NCBI GenBank assembly: GCA_902524945.1 | Contig: CABZFF010000001.1 | Span: forward strand, 62,001-126,000 | DNA from: an uncultured Pelagibacteraceae bacterium | Lineage (GTDB): Bacteria > Pseudomonadota > Alphaproteobacteria > Pelagibacterales > Pelagibacteraceae | Direction of reading: 5' to 3' | DNA length: 64,000 nucleotides | Shown here: in pieces, positions 51,617 through 60,072 of the stretch | How positions within the stretch are numbered: the first letter of the stretch is position 1 | Layout of the letters: each line of letters opens with the position of its first letter | Translations under genes and position numbers: made by a program | Notes under the pieces: generated by a model | The model's input: the letters and a program-made list of their open reading frames with translations, nothing else | Databases searched by the model: none | Told to the model about the DNA's origin: nothing

Positions 51617-52542
51617 TAAATTCTGGAAGATATATAATCTAAAATTTTTGGATTATAATATTGAAAACAAGTTGCGTGATCCATTCTGTGACCATCTTTA
51701 ACAGGTTCTTTTCCATTGGCAAATTCTAAAAAACATTTTTGACCCTTGATTGTATAGTCCTCTGAAATAATAATTCTTTCTAAACCAGGTATTTTATCAA
51801 GCCAGTCAGACAATAATCCTTCGTAGCTATCTTTTGGATGTGTAAATGCAAGTAAGGGTAAATTTTTAGAACTTTTTATTTCATCAATTTGTGACTGTCT
51901 AACAACTGAGGGTCCTGGTTTTTTTTTTTTAAAACTTTCTAAAGCTGCTTTAGGGCCAACTTTTGCAGCTTTATATTTTTTTGAAATTTTACCAAAACAA
52001 GCTTGATTGAAAGAAATACCTCCGCCTGCTGCATTAGGATGTTTAGCAAAAAGCATTAGTGTCATAAGCCCGCCACAGGAATGCCCGGTGACTATTATTT
52101 GTTTTTTTGGAACACCCATACTAACTAATTGCTCTATAAGTTTGATGTTTTCATCAACTCTTTTTTCTAATTTATGTTTACCTTTATAGGGTCCTACGTA
52201 TTTTTTGTGCCATAAAGGGTATTTTTCTAACATTTGATCACCTTCTAAATGATTAGTACAAAAATTGTACACCATTATTTCTTTACCTTTTACTTTTTCC
52301 CCAATAAGTGATGCCATATTTCTAACATTACCTATCCAAGTGCATTTATTTTTTTTTTTAGAGTCATTAGAAGACTGTCCATGATTAAAAATAATAATTA
52401 TTTTATTTTTAGGTTCAGTAATTTCCAATTTATCTAATTTAGTACTTATTGGTTTTTTTAAGAAGCCGCTTTCTTTTATATCATCGCTTCCAGCAAATGC
52501 TAAAGTAGGAAACATTATGAATAGTAATAATATTTTTTTCAT
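51616..52542 (-). CDS. Exported alpha/beta hydrolase
   Basis: A 308-residue protein with a signal peptide (KILLLFIMFPTLAFA, cut near residue 17). The alpha/beta-hydrolase parts are the oxyanion loop FNHGQSSND, the nucleophile elbow TGHSCGGLMT near residue 165, a candidate acid in HPKDSYEG and the catalytic histidine in DGHRMDHATC. Four to six cysteines may form disulfides in the periplasm. The gene lies between the aldolase and mtnA and overlaps both neighbours by one and four bases. It is not a known member of methylthioadenosine salvage, and its substrate is unknown. Confidence 0.75.
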   Translation of the reverse strand: MKKILLLFIMFPTLAFAGSDDIKESGFLKKPISTKLDKLEITEPKNKIIIIFNHGQSSNDSKKKNKCTWIGNVRNMASLIGEKVKGKEIMVYNFCTNHLEGDQMLEKYPLWHKKYVGPYKGKHKLEKRVDENIKLIEQLVSMGVPKKQIIVTGHSCGGLMTLMLFAKHPNAAGGGISFNQACFGKISKKYKAAKVGPKAALESFKKKKPGPSVVRQSQIDEIKSSKNLPLLAFTHPKDSYEGLLSDWLDKIPGLERIIISEDYTIKGQKCFLEFANGKEPVKDGHRMDHATCFQYYNPKILDYISSRI

Positions 52543-53609
52543 TTAAATAATCCTTTCAATCCTTTTTCTGATGCTTCACAAACTCCTTTTTCAGTAATCA
52601 GACCTGTAACTAGTTTAGCAGGTGTTACATCAAAGGCTAGGTTCAAAGACTTACTTTTTTGTGGGTAAATTCTAACTTTTTTAATTTCATTATTTTCATC
52701 TATTCCCTCAACATGTGATAGCTCCTCTGAATTTCTTGCTTCGATAGGAATTTGTTTGTGATCTTTAATGCTCCAATCTATTGTTGAGCTGGGCAAGGCA
52801 ACGTAGAATGGAACATTATTATCTTTTGCAGATAAAGCTTTTAAATAAGTTCCAATTTTATTGCAAACGTCTCCATTAGATAAAGTTCTATCGGTTCCTA
52901 CGATACACATATCCACTTCTCCTCTTTGCATTAATATACCACCAGCATTATCAGTTATTATAGTGTTTGATATTCCTTCCTCATTTAACTCATACGAAGT
53001 TAGGTTAGCTCCTTGGTTTCTTGGTCTTGTCTCGTCAACCCATACATGAACTTTAATACCTTTTTGATGAGCATGATAAATTGGTGAAGTGGCTGTCCCC
53101 CAGTCTATAGTTGCTAACCACCCTGCATTACAATGAGTTAAAATATTAACTGTATCTTTTTTTTTGTTAGCAATATCTTCAATAATTTTTAGACCGTTTA
53201 AACCGATATTTTTACAAAATTTTTCATCCTCTTCTGTAATAGCTTTTGCCTCATCTAAAGCTATTTTCAATATATCTTTATCATTTACTCCGTTGAGCTT
53301 TTTCATCATTCTATCTACTGCCCACTTAAGATTAATCGCAGTGGGTCTTGATGAAATTAATTCTTCGCTAGACTTCTTTAGAAAAGATAAATCATTTTTT
53401 TCGATGATAGATAAAACTAAACCATATGCAGCTGTTGCGCCAATTAATGGAGCCCCTCTCACCTCCATTATTTTAATTGCATAAATTATATCTTTCACAG
53501 TTTTTAAATCTTTAATGATAAACTGATGAGGAAGTTTTGTTTGATCAATGATTTTTACTAAATTGTTCTCAAACCAAATTGTCTTATAAGATTTTCCCTC
53601 AATTTTCAT
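52539..53609 (-). CDS. mtnA: S-methyl-5-thioribose-1-phosphate isomerase
   Basis: A 356-residue eIF2B-alpha-like isomerase that turns methylthioribose 1-phosphate into methylthioribulose 1-phosphate. MEVRGAPLIGATAAYG near residue 48, ILTHCNAGWLATIDWGTA near residue 158 with the catalytic cysteine, and CIVGTDRT near residue 240 with the aspartate are all in place. It is one base from the tautomerase gene and overlaps the hydrolase gene by four bases. Its presence confirms the cluster handles methylthioadenosine. Confidence 0.95.
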   Translation of the reverse strand: MKIEGKSYKTIWFENNLVKIIDQTKLPHQFIIKDLKTVKDIIYAIKIMEVRGAPLIGATAAYGLVLSIIEKNDLSFLKKSSEELISSRPTAINLKWAVDRMMKKLNGVNDKDILKIALDEAKAITEEDEKFCKNIGLNGLKIIEDIANKKKDTVNILTHCNAGWLATIDWGTATSPIYHAHQKGIKVHVWVDETRPRNQGANLTSYELNEEGISNTIITDNAGGILMQRGEVDMCIVGTDRTLSNGDVCNKIGTYLKALSAKDNNVPFYVALPSSTIDWSIKDHKQIPIEARNSEELSHVEGIDENNEIKKVRIYPQKSKSLNLAFDVTPAKLVTGLITEKGVCEASEKGLKGLFK

Positions 53610-53610
53610 T

Positions 53611-54051
53611 TTATTTTTCCATTTTTTTTAATCTTTTTCTTAAACTTGCTGATAACGAATTAAACCATTTATTCTCATTTCCTGATTTAGGTAGAACCTC
53701 TCCATACTCAATCATTTGATCCGGTAATAAATCTTCTAAGTAAACCCAAACAAAATCTCTCTGCAACTTTGTGTTCTTAATCAAAATTTTTCTTAAACCT
53801 AAAATTAATTGTTTTTTAACTTTTGGTGTTCGCCCAGCTCTTATCTGTCCATTTAGGAAAATTTCTTTAGTTTTTACTAGTTTGCCACCCATGAAATGAG
53901 CGTTTTTTTCATTTTTTTGAAATATGACTTGAGCAAAAAAGGTATTAGCGCCAGTAAATTTACTATGAGTAACTGTTATATCATTTGCAATAGAGTTTTT
54001 TTGTTTTTGTGAAAGATTAATATTGGAATATTTTACTGTATAAGTTGGCAT
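53611..54051 (-). CDS. Tautomerase-family protein (oxalocrotonate tautomerase-like)
   Basis: A 146-residue protein starting MPTYTVKYS, so that Met removal exposes Pro as in the tautomerase superfamily. GQIRAGRT near residue 88 is the arginine-containing segment typical of the longer cis-CaaD/MSAD-like branch (Tautomerase_3). The extra C-terminal 40 residues are basic. It sits between mtnP and mtnA with gaps of five bases and one base. Its substrate is unknown; involvement in a carbonyl or enol intermediate of the salvage route is only inference. Confidence 0.75.
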   Translation of the reverse strand: MPTYTVKYSNINLSQKQKNSIANDITVTHSKFTGANTFFAQVIFQKNEKNAHFMGGKLVKTKEIFLNGQIRAGRTPKVKKQLILGLRKILIKNTKLQRDFVWVYLEDLLPDQMIEYGEVLPKSGNENKWFNSLSASLRKRLKKMEK

Positions 54052-54056
54052 TAAGG

Positions 54057-54932
54057 TTATTTGTTATTTAAAACTCTACCGGCAATATTTTTTAATTTTT
54101 TGATTGTTTTTTTTGTTCTTAACTTTGGATCAGTTATTATGGCAACATCCAAACAATTGTTTGCAGGATCCTTTTTTACTGAATAGTTTTTAAATGTTTT
54201 TATTATTTCTTTGATCATATTTTGTGCATTAGACGCATTTTTCATTAGAGTTTGAACTACCATGCTAACATCGACCTCATCATGATCAGGATGCCAGCAA
54301 TCGTAATCTGTCACCATTGCAACAGTGCAATATCTAATTTCAGCTTCTCTAGCCAATTTAGCTTCAGGCATATTAGTCATGCCGATAACATCAGCTCCCC
54401 AAGATCTATATAAATTTGATTCGGCTAAAGTCGAAAATTGAGGCCCTTCCATAACTATGTATGTTCCTCCAAGTTGGTGACTAATATTTAATTTTTTTAG
54501 TACAGCCTCACAACACTTTGCAAGTCCAGAACTTGTTGGTTTGGCCATTGAAACATGGGCTACTATTTCTTCATTGAAAAACGTTTTTACTCTTGCAAAG
54601 GTCCTATCAATAAATTGGTCTACAATTAAAAATTTTCCTGGATCTAAGTTTTCTTTTAATGATCCAACAGCAGATACCGAGATGATATCTGTTACTCCTA
54701 ACTGTTTCATTGCATCAATATTTGCCCTAAAATTTATATTTGATGGATTGATTTTATGACCTCTTGAGTGTCTAGGAATAAAACAAATTTCTTCTCCTCC
54801 AATACTAGCCAATAAAATTTCGTCTGAAGGTTTGCCCCATGGAGTTTTTATTTTTTTCCACTTTGTTTTTTCAAAGCCCTCCATTTTATAAAGGCCACTA
54901 CCCCCAATTATCCCAAGCTTTCTTTTTTTCAT
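54057..54932 (-). CDS. mtnP: S-methyl-5'-thioadenosine phosphorylase
   Basis: A 291-residue purine-nucleoside-phosphorylase-fold enzyme that splits methylthioadenosine into adenine and methylthioribose 1-phosphate. GIIGGSGLYKMEGF at the start, PRHSRGHKINPSNINFRAN near residue 53, and the substrate loops MEGPQFSTLAE, GMTNMPEAKLARE and TDYDCWHP are diagnostic. It is first in the minus-strand cluster. The divergent apt gene, 44 bases away, recycles the adenine it releases. Confidence 0.95.
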   Translation of the reverse strand: MKKRKLGIIGGSGLYKMEGFEKTKWKKIKTPWGKPSDEILLASIGGEEICFIPRHSRGHKINPSNINFRANIDAMKQLGVTDIISVSAVGSLKENLDPGKFLIVDQFIDRTFARVKTFFNEEIVAHVSMAKPTSSGLAKCCEAVLKKLNISHQLGGTYIVMEGPQFSTLAESNLYRSWGADVIGMTNMPEAKLAREAEIRYCTVAMVTDYDCWHPDHDEVDVSMVVQTLMKNASNAQNMIKEIIKTFKNYSVKKDPANNCLDVAIITDPKLRTKKTIKKLKNIAGRVLNNK

Positions 54933-54976
54933 TATTTAACTATTAATGGTTTTTTGCTAGAACTTGAAGCTAAATT

Positions 54977-55504
54977 ATGGATTTAAAAAAACACATAAGA
55001 TCGATACCTGACTACCCTAAAAAAGGTATTTTATTCAGAGATATAACAACTTTAATTAAAAATACTGACGCCTTTAGATATACAAATGATAAAATTATAG
55101 AAATTTCACAAAAAATCAATTTCGACAAAGTAGCTGCGATTGAATCAAGAGGATTTGTTTTTGCATCAACTGTGTCTTATAAATTAAAAAAACCATTTAT
55201 TCTATTAAGAAAAAAAAATAAACTTCCATCTGAAACTCATTCTGTTGATTTCGAACTAGAATATGGAAAAGCGACAATAGAAGTTCATAAAGACTCGATT
55301 ATAAAAAATGAAAAAATTTTAATAATTGACGATCTCATTGCTACTGGAGGAACTGCAGAGGCAGCTGCAAAGCTAGTAGAAATTTCTGGTGGAAAGGTAG
55401 CTGGGTTTATATTTGTTATTAATCTTTTTGATTTGCCAGGAGAAAAACTTCTAAAAAATAAAGGATATTTTGTTGAGAGTTTGATAGAATTCCCAGGACA
55501 CTAA
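54977..55504 (+). CDS. apt: Adenine phosphoribosyltransferase
   Basis: A 175-residue type I phosphoribosyltransferase. IRSIPDYPKKGILFRDITT near the N-terminus is the APRT signature, AAIESRGFVFAS follows, and the PRPP loop is ILIIDDLIATGGTAEAA near residue 115. It converts adenine and PRPP to AMP. Being divergent from mtnP, it recovers adenine from methylthioadenosine. It overlaps the stop of the convergent epimerase gene by four bases. Confidence 0.96.
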   Translation: MDLKKHIRSIPDYPKKGILFRDITTLIKNTDAFRYTNDKIIEISQKINFDKVAAIESRGFVFASTVSYKLKKPFILLRKKNKLPSETHSVDFELEYGKATIEVHKDSIIKNEKILIIDDLIATGGTAEAAAKLVEISGGKVAGFIFVINLFDLPGEKLLKNKGYFVESLIEFPGH

Positions 55505-56517
55505 ATTTCCTTATTTTTCCAAGTTGATGGGGTAAGCTCATTATTAATTTCAATGTTGATATTGTAATCAAAAGGTCTAACGCCTCTTTTTTTTATGTAC
55601 TCAAACGTTTTTTGAATGCCATCTCTTAAATTAACTTTAGTATTATAGTTTAAAAGCTTTCTAGCTTTATCAGCTGAACAAGTGGCATGCTTTACCTCTT
55701 GAGGTCGGTCTTTTTTATAAATCGGGTTTAAGTTAACACCAGTAATATTTGAACAAATTTCAGAAATTTTATTTATTGTAACGAATTCCTCATCAGGTCC
55801 AATATTAATTGTTTCTTTATTAAGATTTTTTTGATCCAACATTGGTAAAAGACAACTTAAACAATCATCTATGTATGAGAAACATCTTGTTTGTTCTCCG
55901 TCTCCATAAATAATTGGGGCTTTTCCTTGTAACATTCGATTAATCATAATTGAAACTACATTTCGAAACGGGTCATCATATTTCTGTTTTGGGCCAATGA
56001 TGTTGTGTGGTATAGCTATTATCCATTCTACTCCATTAAGCTCACATAAATTTTTTAAAACTTCTTCAGAAGCAACTTTAGAAATAGCGTACGGATCCAC
56101 AGGTTTTGGTTTCATTGATTCAACAAATGGAGCTTTTTGATCACCGTATCTGGCCATTGAGGAACAAAATATTATACGTTCGACTTTCTCGTTTACAGCA
56201 GCAGAAAAAATTGAAACTGAAGCTAAATAATTATTTTTAGTAATTTCATAAGGAGAGAATACTGATAATCCTTCGTGAGCTGTTGCTGCACAGTGATATA
56301 CAACATTTATACCTTTCATTATTGATTGGACTTTTTTAAAATCGCAGCAATCAAAATTGTGAAATCTTATTTTTTTTGGCACATTGTCCTCATATCCACC
56401 TATCATATTATCAATACCAATTACTTCATGACCAAGGTTAACCAGTTTTTCCGCTAAATGAGAACCCAAAAAACCTGCTACGCCGGTAACTAAAACTTTT
56501 TTGGTTTTTAAGGACAT
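55501..56517 (-). CDS. NAD-dependent sugar-nucleotide epimerase/dehydratase
   Basis: A 338-residue extended short-chain dehydrogenase. The NAD loop is TGVAGFLGSHLAEKL near residue 11, the active site YAISK with SMARYGD before it gives Ser-Tyr-Lys, and CFSYIDDCL near residue 210 is the UDP/GDP-sugar site. The HCAATAHEGLSVFSPYE segment is unlike GalE or RmlB, so its exact sugar is open. It belongs to the surface-glycan genes and lies 30 bases after a GT2 gene on the same strand. Confidence 0.85.
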   Translation of the reverse strand: MSLKTKKVLVTGVAGFLGSHLAEKLVNLGHEVIGIDNMIGGYEDNVPKKIRFHNFDCCDFKKVQSIMKGINVVYHCAATAHEGLSVFSPYEITKNNYLASVSIFSAAVNEKVERIIFCSSMARYGDQKAPFVESMKPKPVDPYAISKVASEEVLKNLCELNGVEWIIAIPHNIIGPKQKYDDPFRNVVSIMINRMLQGKAPIIYGDGEQTRCFSYIDDCLSCLLPMLDQKNLNKETINIGPDEEFVTINKISEICSNITGVNLNPIYKKDRPQEVKHATCSADKARKLLNYNTKVNLRDGIQKTFEYIKKRGVRPFDYNINIEINNELTPSTWKNKEI

Positions 56518-56547
56518 GGGGTTTTTATATATAAAATATTTTTTTTA

Positions 56548-57399
56548 TCAATTATTTATTATTTTTGGTCTATACCACGATTTTTTTCCAATCATCGAAT
56601 TAAGTAAACCTGAGAAACGTTGAAAATAAATTTTTCTTTTTTTAGAATTCAATAAAAATGTAAAATAAATTATTTTAAATATTGAAGAAAAAAGTTTTTT
56701 TCCTACTTTTATCAATGCATTTAAATATCCATAATGTTTTTTATTAAAGTAAAAAGTTGACCACATCCAATGCCAATTTCTAGATAGCTCCATCTCAAAA
56801 TTTATTTCTTCATTATGAGAGCTACCACCTAAATGGGTTACTTTGATGTTTTTATCTAAATAAATTTTTCTATTTTTTTCTCTTAGTCTTTTGCATAAAT
56901 CAATTTCCTCTAAATAAATAAAAAAATTACCGTCAAAAAAACCAACCTCTTGGAATTGTTTTAAATTTAAAAACATTGCAAAACCTTTAATGCTATTTAC
57001 TTCATATATCTCATTATCATTTTTGTCATTATTTACATCGCTATATTCATCTTGTTTTGCCGGACCAATTATTGAAAAATCTTTAATTTTTTCAGCAGAC
57101 TTAAAAAAATTATTGATTGCATTTTTTTCAAGAAGTGCGTCAGGATTAATAATTAAAGCATACTTGCTTTTTACTTTTGAAAGACCGAAATTATTACCTT
57201 TTGCGTAACCAAGGTTTTCTCCAGTTAAAAAACATTCTACATTTTTATATTTTTTCTCTAAAGTTTCTTTGAATTTATTATTATCTGAATTTTCTACAAT
57301 GATTATTTTGTATTCTACACCAATAGAATCTATGCATTGATTTATTTTATCTTCGCTTTTAAAAGTATTAATAACTACTGTGATTTTATTGTTATCCAT
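56548..57399 (-). CDS. Glycosyltransferase family 2
   Basis: A 283-residue GT-A enzyme related to the one at 49055. LTGENLGYAKGNNFGLSKVKSK and LIINPDALLEKN near residue 90 form the nucleotide-sugar site, and NFFIYLEEIDLCKRLR near residue 163 is the acceptor-side motif with the catalytic acid. The C-terminal 60 residues are basic and hydrophobic, suggesting membrane contact. A rhamnosyltransferase role would fit the adjacent dTDP-sugar genes, from which it diverges across 80 bases. Confidence 0.86.
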   Translation of the reverse strand: MDNNKITVVINTFKSEDKINQCIDSIGVEYKIIIVENSDNNKFKETLEKKYKNVECFLTGENLGYAKGNNFGLSKVKSKYALIINPDALLEKNAINNFFKSAEKIKDFSIIGPAKQDEYSDVNNDKNDNEIYEVNSIKGFAMFLNLKQFQEVGFFDGNFFIYLEEIDLCKRLREKNRKIYLDKNIKVTHLGGSSHNEEINFEMELSRNWHWMWSTFYFNKKHYGYLNALIKVGKKLFSSIFKIIYFTFLLNSKKRKIYFQRFSGLLNSMIGKKSWYRPKIINN

Positions 57400-57446
57400 T
57401 TTAATTAAAATTATTGATTTAAATAACTAACTATCTTATTACATTA

Positions 57447-57483
57447 TATAATAAAAATGTCTCTTAAACTAAATTTTAAATGA
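57447..57483 (+). promoter_or_regulatory. Candidate -10 element and short upstream reading frame before rfbB
   Basis: TATAAT at 57447-57452 lies just before an ATG at 57457. That ATG opens an eight-codon frame (MSLKLNFK) whose TGA at 57481-57483 overlaps the rfbB ATG at 57480 as ATGA. Predicted transcription would begin next to the first ATG. It could be a coupling leader peptide or chance. Confidence 0.35.
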
Positions 57484-58505
57484 CAAATATAATTGTTACT
57501 GGCGGAAATGGATTTATTGGTAGTAACTTAGTTAATTTTTTAGTCAAAAAAAAATATAACGTTATCAATATTGATAATAATAAATACTCAAAAGGTTCAT
57601 ATTTGCTTAAAAACTTAAAAGTTAAAAATTACAAATTCATAAATTTAGATATAAATGATAAAAAAATTTATAAGATTTTAATCAAATTTAGACCAGATGT
57701 TATTTTTAATCTTGCTGCAGAAACTCACGTTGATAGATCTATAGACTCTCCCAAAGATTTTGTATATTCGAATATTCTGGGAACATTTAATATCCTAGAA
57801 CAAATAAGAAAATTTAAAAAAAAATATAAAAAAAAAATTAAGCTTATTCATGTTTCTACCGATGAAGTTTACGGCGACTTAGAGAAAAATAAAAAATCAA
57901 GTGAATTGAGTCCTTACAAACCAAGTTCACCTTATTCAGCCAGTAAAGCAAGTGCTGATCACTTAATTAATGCATATGCTCGAACTTACAAAATTGATGT
58001 GATGATATCCAATTGCTGCAATAATTTTGGACCAGGACAATTTCCAGAAAAATTAATTCCAACATTGATATTTAATATTTTAAATAATAAATCTCTGCCA
58101 ATTTATGGAACAGGTAAAAATTCAAGGGAATGGATATATGTAGAAGATCATTGTAATGGTTTATTTCAAATTTACAAAAAAGGTAAAATTGGTGAAAGTT
58201 ACAACATAGGATCAGGAATTAATTTAAATAATCTTAATTTAACCAAATTTTTATTAAAAATTATTAGAAATAAAAAAATTTTGATTGGAAAAAAAGTAAA
58301 AATTAAATTTGTGAAAGATAGACCTGGGCATGATTTTAGATATTCTCTTAATTGTAAAAAAATTAGAACAAAACTAAAATGGCGTCCCTCTACAAATCTT
58401 TCGTCCGGTTTAGAAAAAACATTTAGTTGGTACTTAAAAAATTATGAATTCTTTAATTTTTTTTCTAAAAGAAAATTTTTTAAAAGGTTAGGTTTGACAA
58501 TATGA
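57480..58505 (+). CDS. rfbB: dTDP-glucose 4,6-dehydratase
   Basis: A 341-residue extended short-chain dehydrogenase making dTDP-4-keto-6-deoxyglucose. The NAD loop TGGNGFIGSNLVN is at residues 8-20, NLAAETHVDRSIDSP near residue 80 and HVSTDEVYGDL near residue 122 are RmlB-specific, and YSASKASADH supplies the Tyr-Lys pair. The C-terminal basic tail is longer than usual. The gene overlaps rfbA by four bases (ATGA) and heads a dTDP-sugar operon with a glucose thymidylyltransferase, a reductase and an epimerase. Confidence 0.93.
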   Translation: MTNIIVTGGNGFIGSNLVNFLVKKKYNVINIDNNKYSKGSYLLKNLKVKNYKFINLDINDKKIYKILIKFRPDVIFNLAAETHVDRSIDSPKDFVYSNILGTFNILEQIRKFKKKYKKKIKLIHVSTDEVYGDLEKNKKSSELSPYKPSSPYSASKASADHLINAYARTYKIDVMISNCCNNFGPGQFPEKLIPTLIFNILNNKSLPIYGTGKNSREWIYVEDHCNGLFQIYKKGKIGESYNIGSGINLNNLNLTKFLLKIIRNKKILIGKKVKIKFVKDRPGHDFRYSLNCKKIRTKLKWRPSTNLSSGLEKTFSWYLKNYEFFNFFSKRKFFKRLGLTI

Positions 58506-59368
58506 TCAAAAAGGGAATAATTTTAGCTGGCGGACATGGGACACGGATGAGCCCTTTGACAAAAGCAGTTAATAAACAGTTATTACCCATTTATGATAAA
58601 CCTCTAATTTATTATCCGATTTCCGTTTTGATGTTAGCTGGAATTAAGAATATTCTATTAATTGTAAATAAAGGTCAATTAAATCAATTTAGAAAAATAC
58701 TTGATAACGGAAAACGTTTTGGCGTTAATATTAGTTATATAGAACAACCCAAACCAAGAGGATTGCCTGATGCGTTTATATTAGGTAAAAAATTTATTGA
58801 TAAAGACAAGGTTGCTTTAATATTGGGAGATAATTTTTTTTATGGGCAAAGTTTAACAAATAAACTTAAAAATTGCACTAGGCTAAATTCAGGTTGCAAG
58901 GTTTTATTACACTCTGTAAGTAACCCAGAACTTTATGGTGTAGCTTTTATGAGTAAAAAAAATAAAATTATTTCAATTAAAGAAAAGCCAAGAAAATCTA
59001 AATCAAATTTAGCGATTACTGGTCTATATTTTTTCGATAATAAGGTTGTTGAATATAGTAAATCTCTAAAGCCTTCTAAAAGAAATGAATTAGAAATTGT
59101 AGACTTGTTAAATAGATATAGAAAAAAAAATAAGCTTACTGCTGAATTTCTTGGTAGAGGTGGTGCTTGGCTTGATACTGGGTCAATAGATGATTTTTAC
59201 AACACCTCATCTTTTGTTTCAGCCCTGGAAAATAGACAAGGACTTAAAATTGCTTGCTTAGAGGAAATAGCTTTGAAAAATAAATGGTTAGAAAAAAAAG
59301 ATATGAAAAAAGCTATAAGTTTTTACGGTAATTGTATTTACTCAGATTATCTTAAGAAATTAATTTAA
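58502..59368 (+). CDS. rfbA: Glucose-1-phosphate thymidylyltransferase
   Basis: A 288-residue nucleotidyltransferase. GIILAGGHGTRMSPLTKAVNKQ at the N-terminus is the RmlA nucleotide loop, LLPIYDKPLIYYP and ILGDNFFYG near residue 107 carry the metal-binding aspartates, and FLGRGGAWLDTGS near residue 217 is the sugar site. It makes dTDP-glucose, the substrate of RfbB. Overlaps rfbB by four bases and is two bases before the reductase gene. Confidence 0.94.
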   Translation: MIKKGIILAGGHGTRMSPLTKAVNKQLLPIYDKPLIYYPISVLMLAGIKNILLIVNKGQLNQFRKILDNGKRFGVNISYIEQPKPRGLPDAFILGKKFIDKDKVALILGDNFFYGQSLTNKLKNCTRLNSGCKVLLHSVSNPELYGVAFMSKKNKIISIKEKPRKSKSNLAITGLYFFDNKVVEYSKSLKPSKRNELEIVDLLNRYRKKNKLTAEFLGRGGAWLDTGSIDDFYNTSSFVSALENRQGLKIACLEEIALKNKWLEKKDMKKAISFYGNCIYSDYLKKLI

Positions 59369-59370
59369 AA

Positions 59371-60072
59371 ATGATCAAAAAAATTATAGTTACTGGGGGT
59401 GATGGAAGGTTTGCAGGTCAACTTAAAAAAATAGTTTCTAAATATCGTTTTATACTCAGAAATAAAAAACAATTAGACATATTATCTACAAAATCAATTA
59501 AGAAAAATTTTGAACAGCTTAAACCTGATTGTGTTATTCATTTAGCTGGATTATCTAGACCAATGTCAATACATGAAAAAGATATAAACAAAAGTATTGA
59601 TTTAAATATAATTGGAACCGCTAACTTAGTAAAAATTTGTAACAAAAAAAAAATTAAAATAATCTTTTTTTCAACAAGTTATTTATATCCTGGTAAAAAA
59701 GGAAATTATAGAGAGACTGATCCTTTGCTACCTTGGAATAATTATGGCTGGTCTAAATTGGGCGCTGAGTCTGCAGTTCAAATGTATAAAAACTCTCTGA
59801 TAATAAGAGCTTGTATGACTGAAAAACCTTTCACGCACAAATCAGCTTTTTCAAACGTAAAAACTAATTTTATTTTTCATGATGATTTTGCAAAAATCTT
59901 TATTAAAGTTATTCCATTAAGAGGAGTGATAAACATAGGTGGAAAATCACAAAGTATTTATAAGTTTGCAAAAAAAAATAATTATTCCGTAAAAAAAATT
60001 AGATCTACAGGCCAATTACCACCTAAAATTTTCATGAGTCTTAAAAAATTAAATAAATATTTAAATAGATGA
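59371..60072 (+). CDS. Short dTDP-4-dehydrorhamnose reductase-like protein
   Basis: A 233-residue RmlD-like short-chain dehydrogenase. GGDGRFAGQLKK near residue 8 is the nucleotide loop, VIHLAGLSRP near residue 55 and YGWSKLGAE near residue 128 (Tyr-x-x-x-Lys) form the active site. It is about 50 residues shorter than typical RmlD and lacks part of the C-terminal sugar-binding region, so the final product may differ from dTDP-L-rhamnose. It is co-transcribed with rfbA and rfbC, overlapping rfbC by four bases. Confidence 0.8.
   Translation: MIKKIIVTGGDGRFAGQLKKIVSKYRFILRNKKQLDILSTKSIKKNFEQLKPDCVIHLAGLSRPMSIHEKDINKSIDLNIIGTANLVKICNKKKIKIIFFSTSYLYPGKKGNYRETDPLLPWNNYGWSKLGAESAVQMYKNSLIIRACMTEKPFTHKSAFSNVKTNFIFHDDFAKIFIKVIPLRGVINIGGKSQSIYKFAKKNNYSVKKIRSTGQLPPKIFMSLKKLNKYLNR

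Noticed and set aside
53164-53484. 106-codon plus-strand frame opposite mtnA
   Set aside because: Hydrophobic Ser/Phe-rich translation arises from reading mtnA backwards; mtnA motifs are intact.
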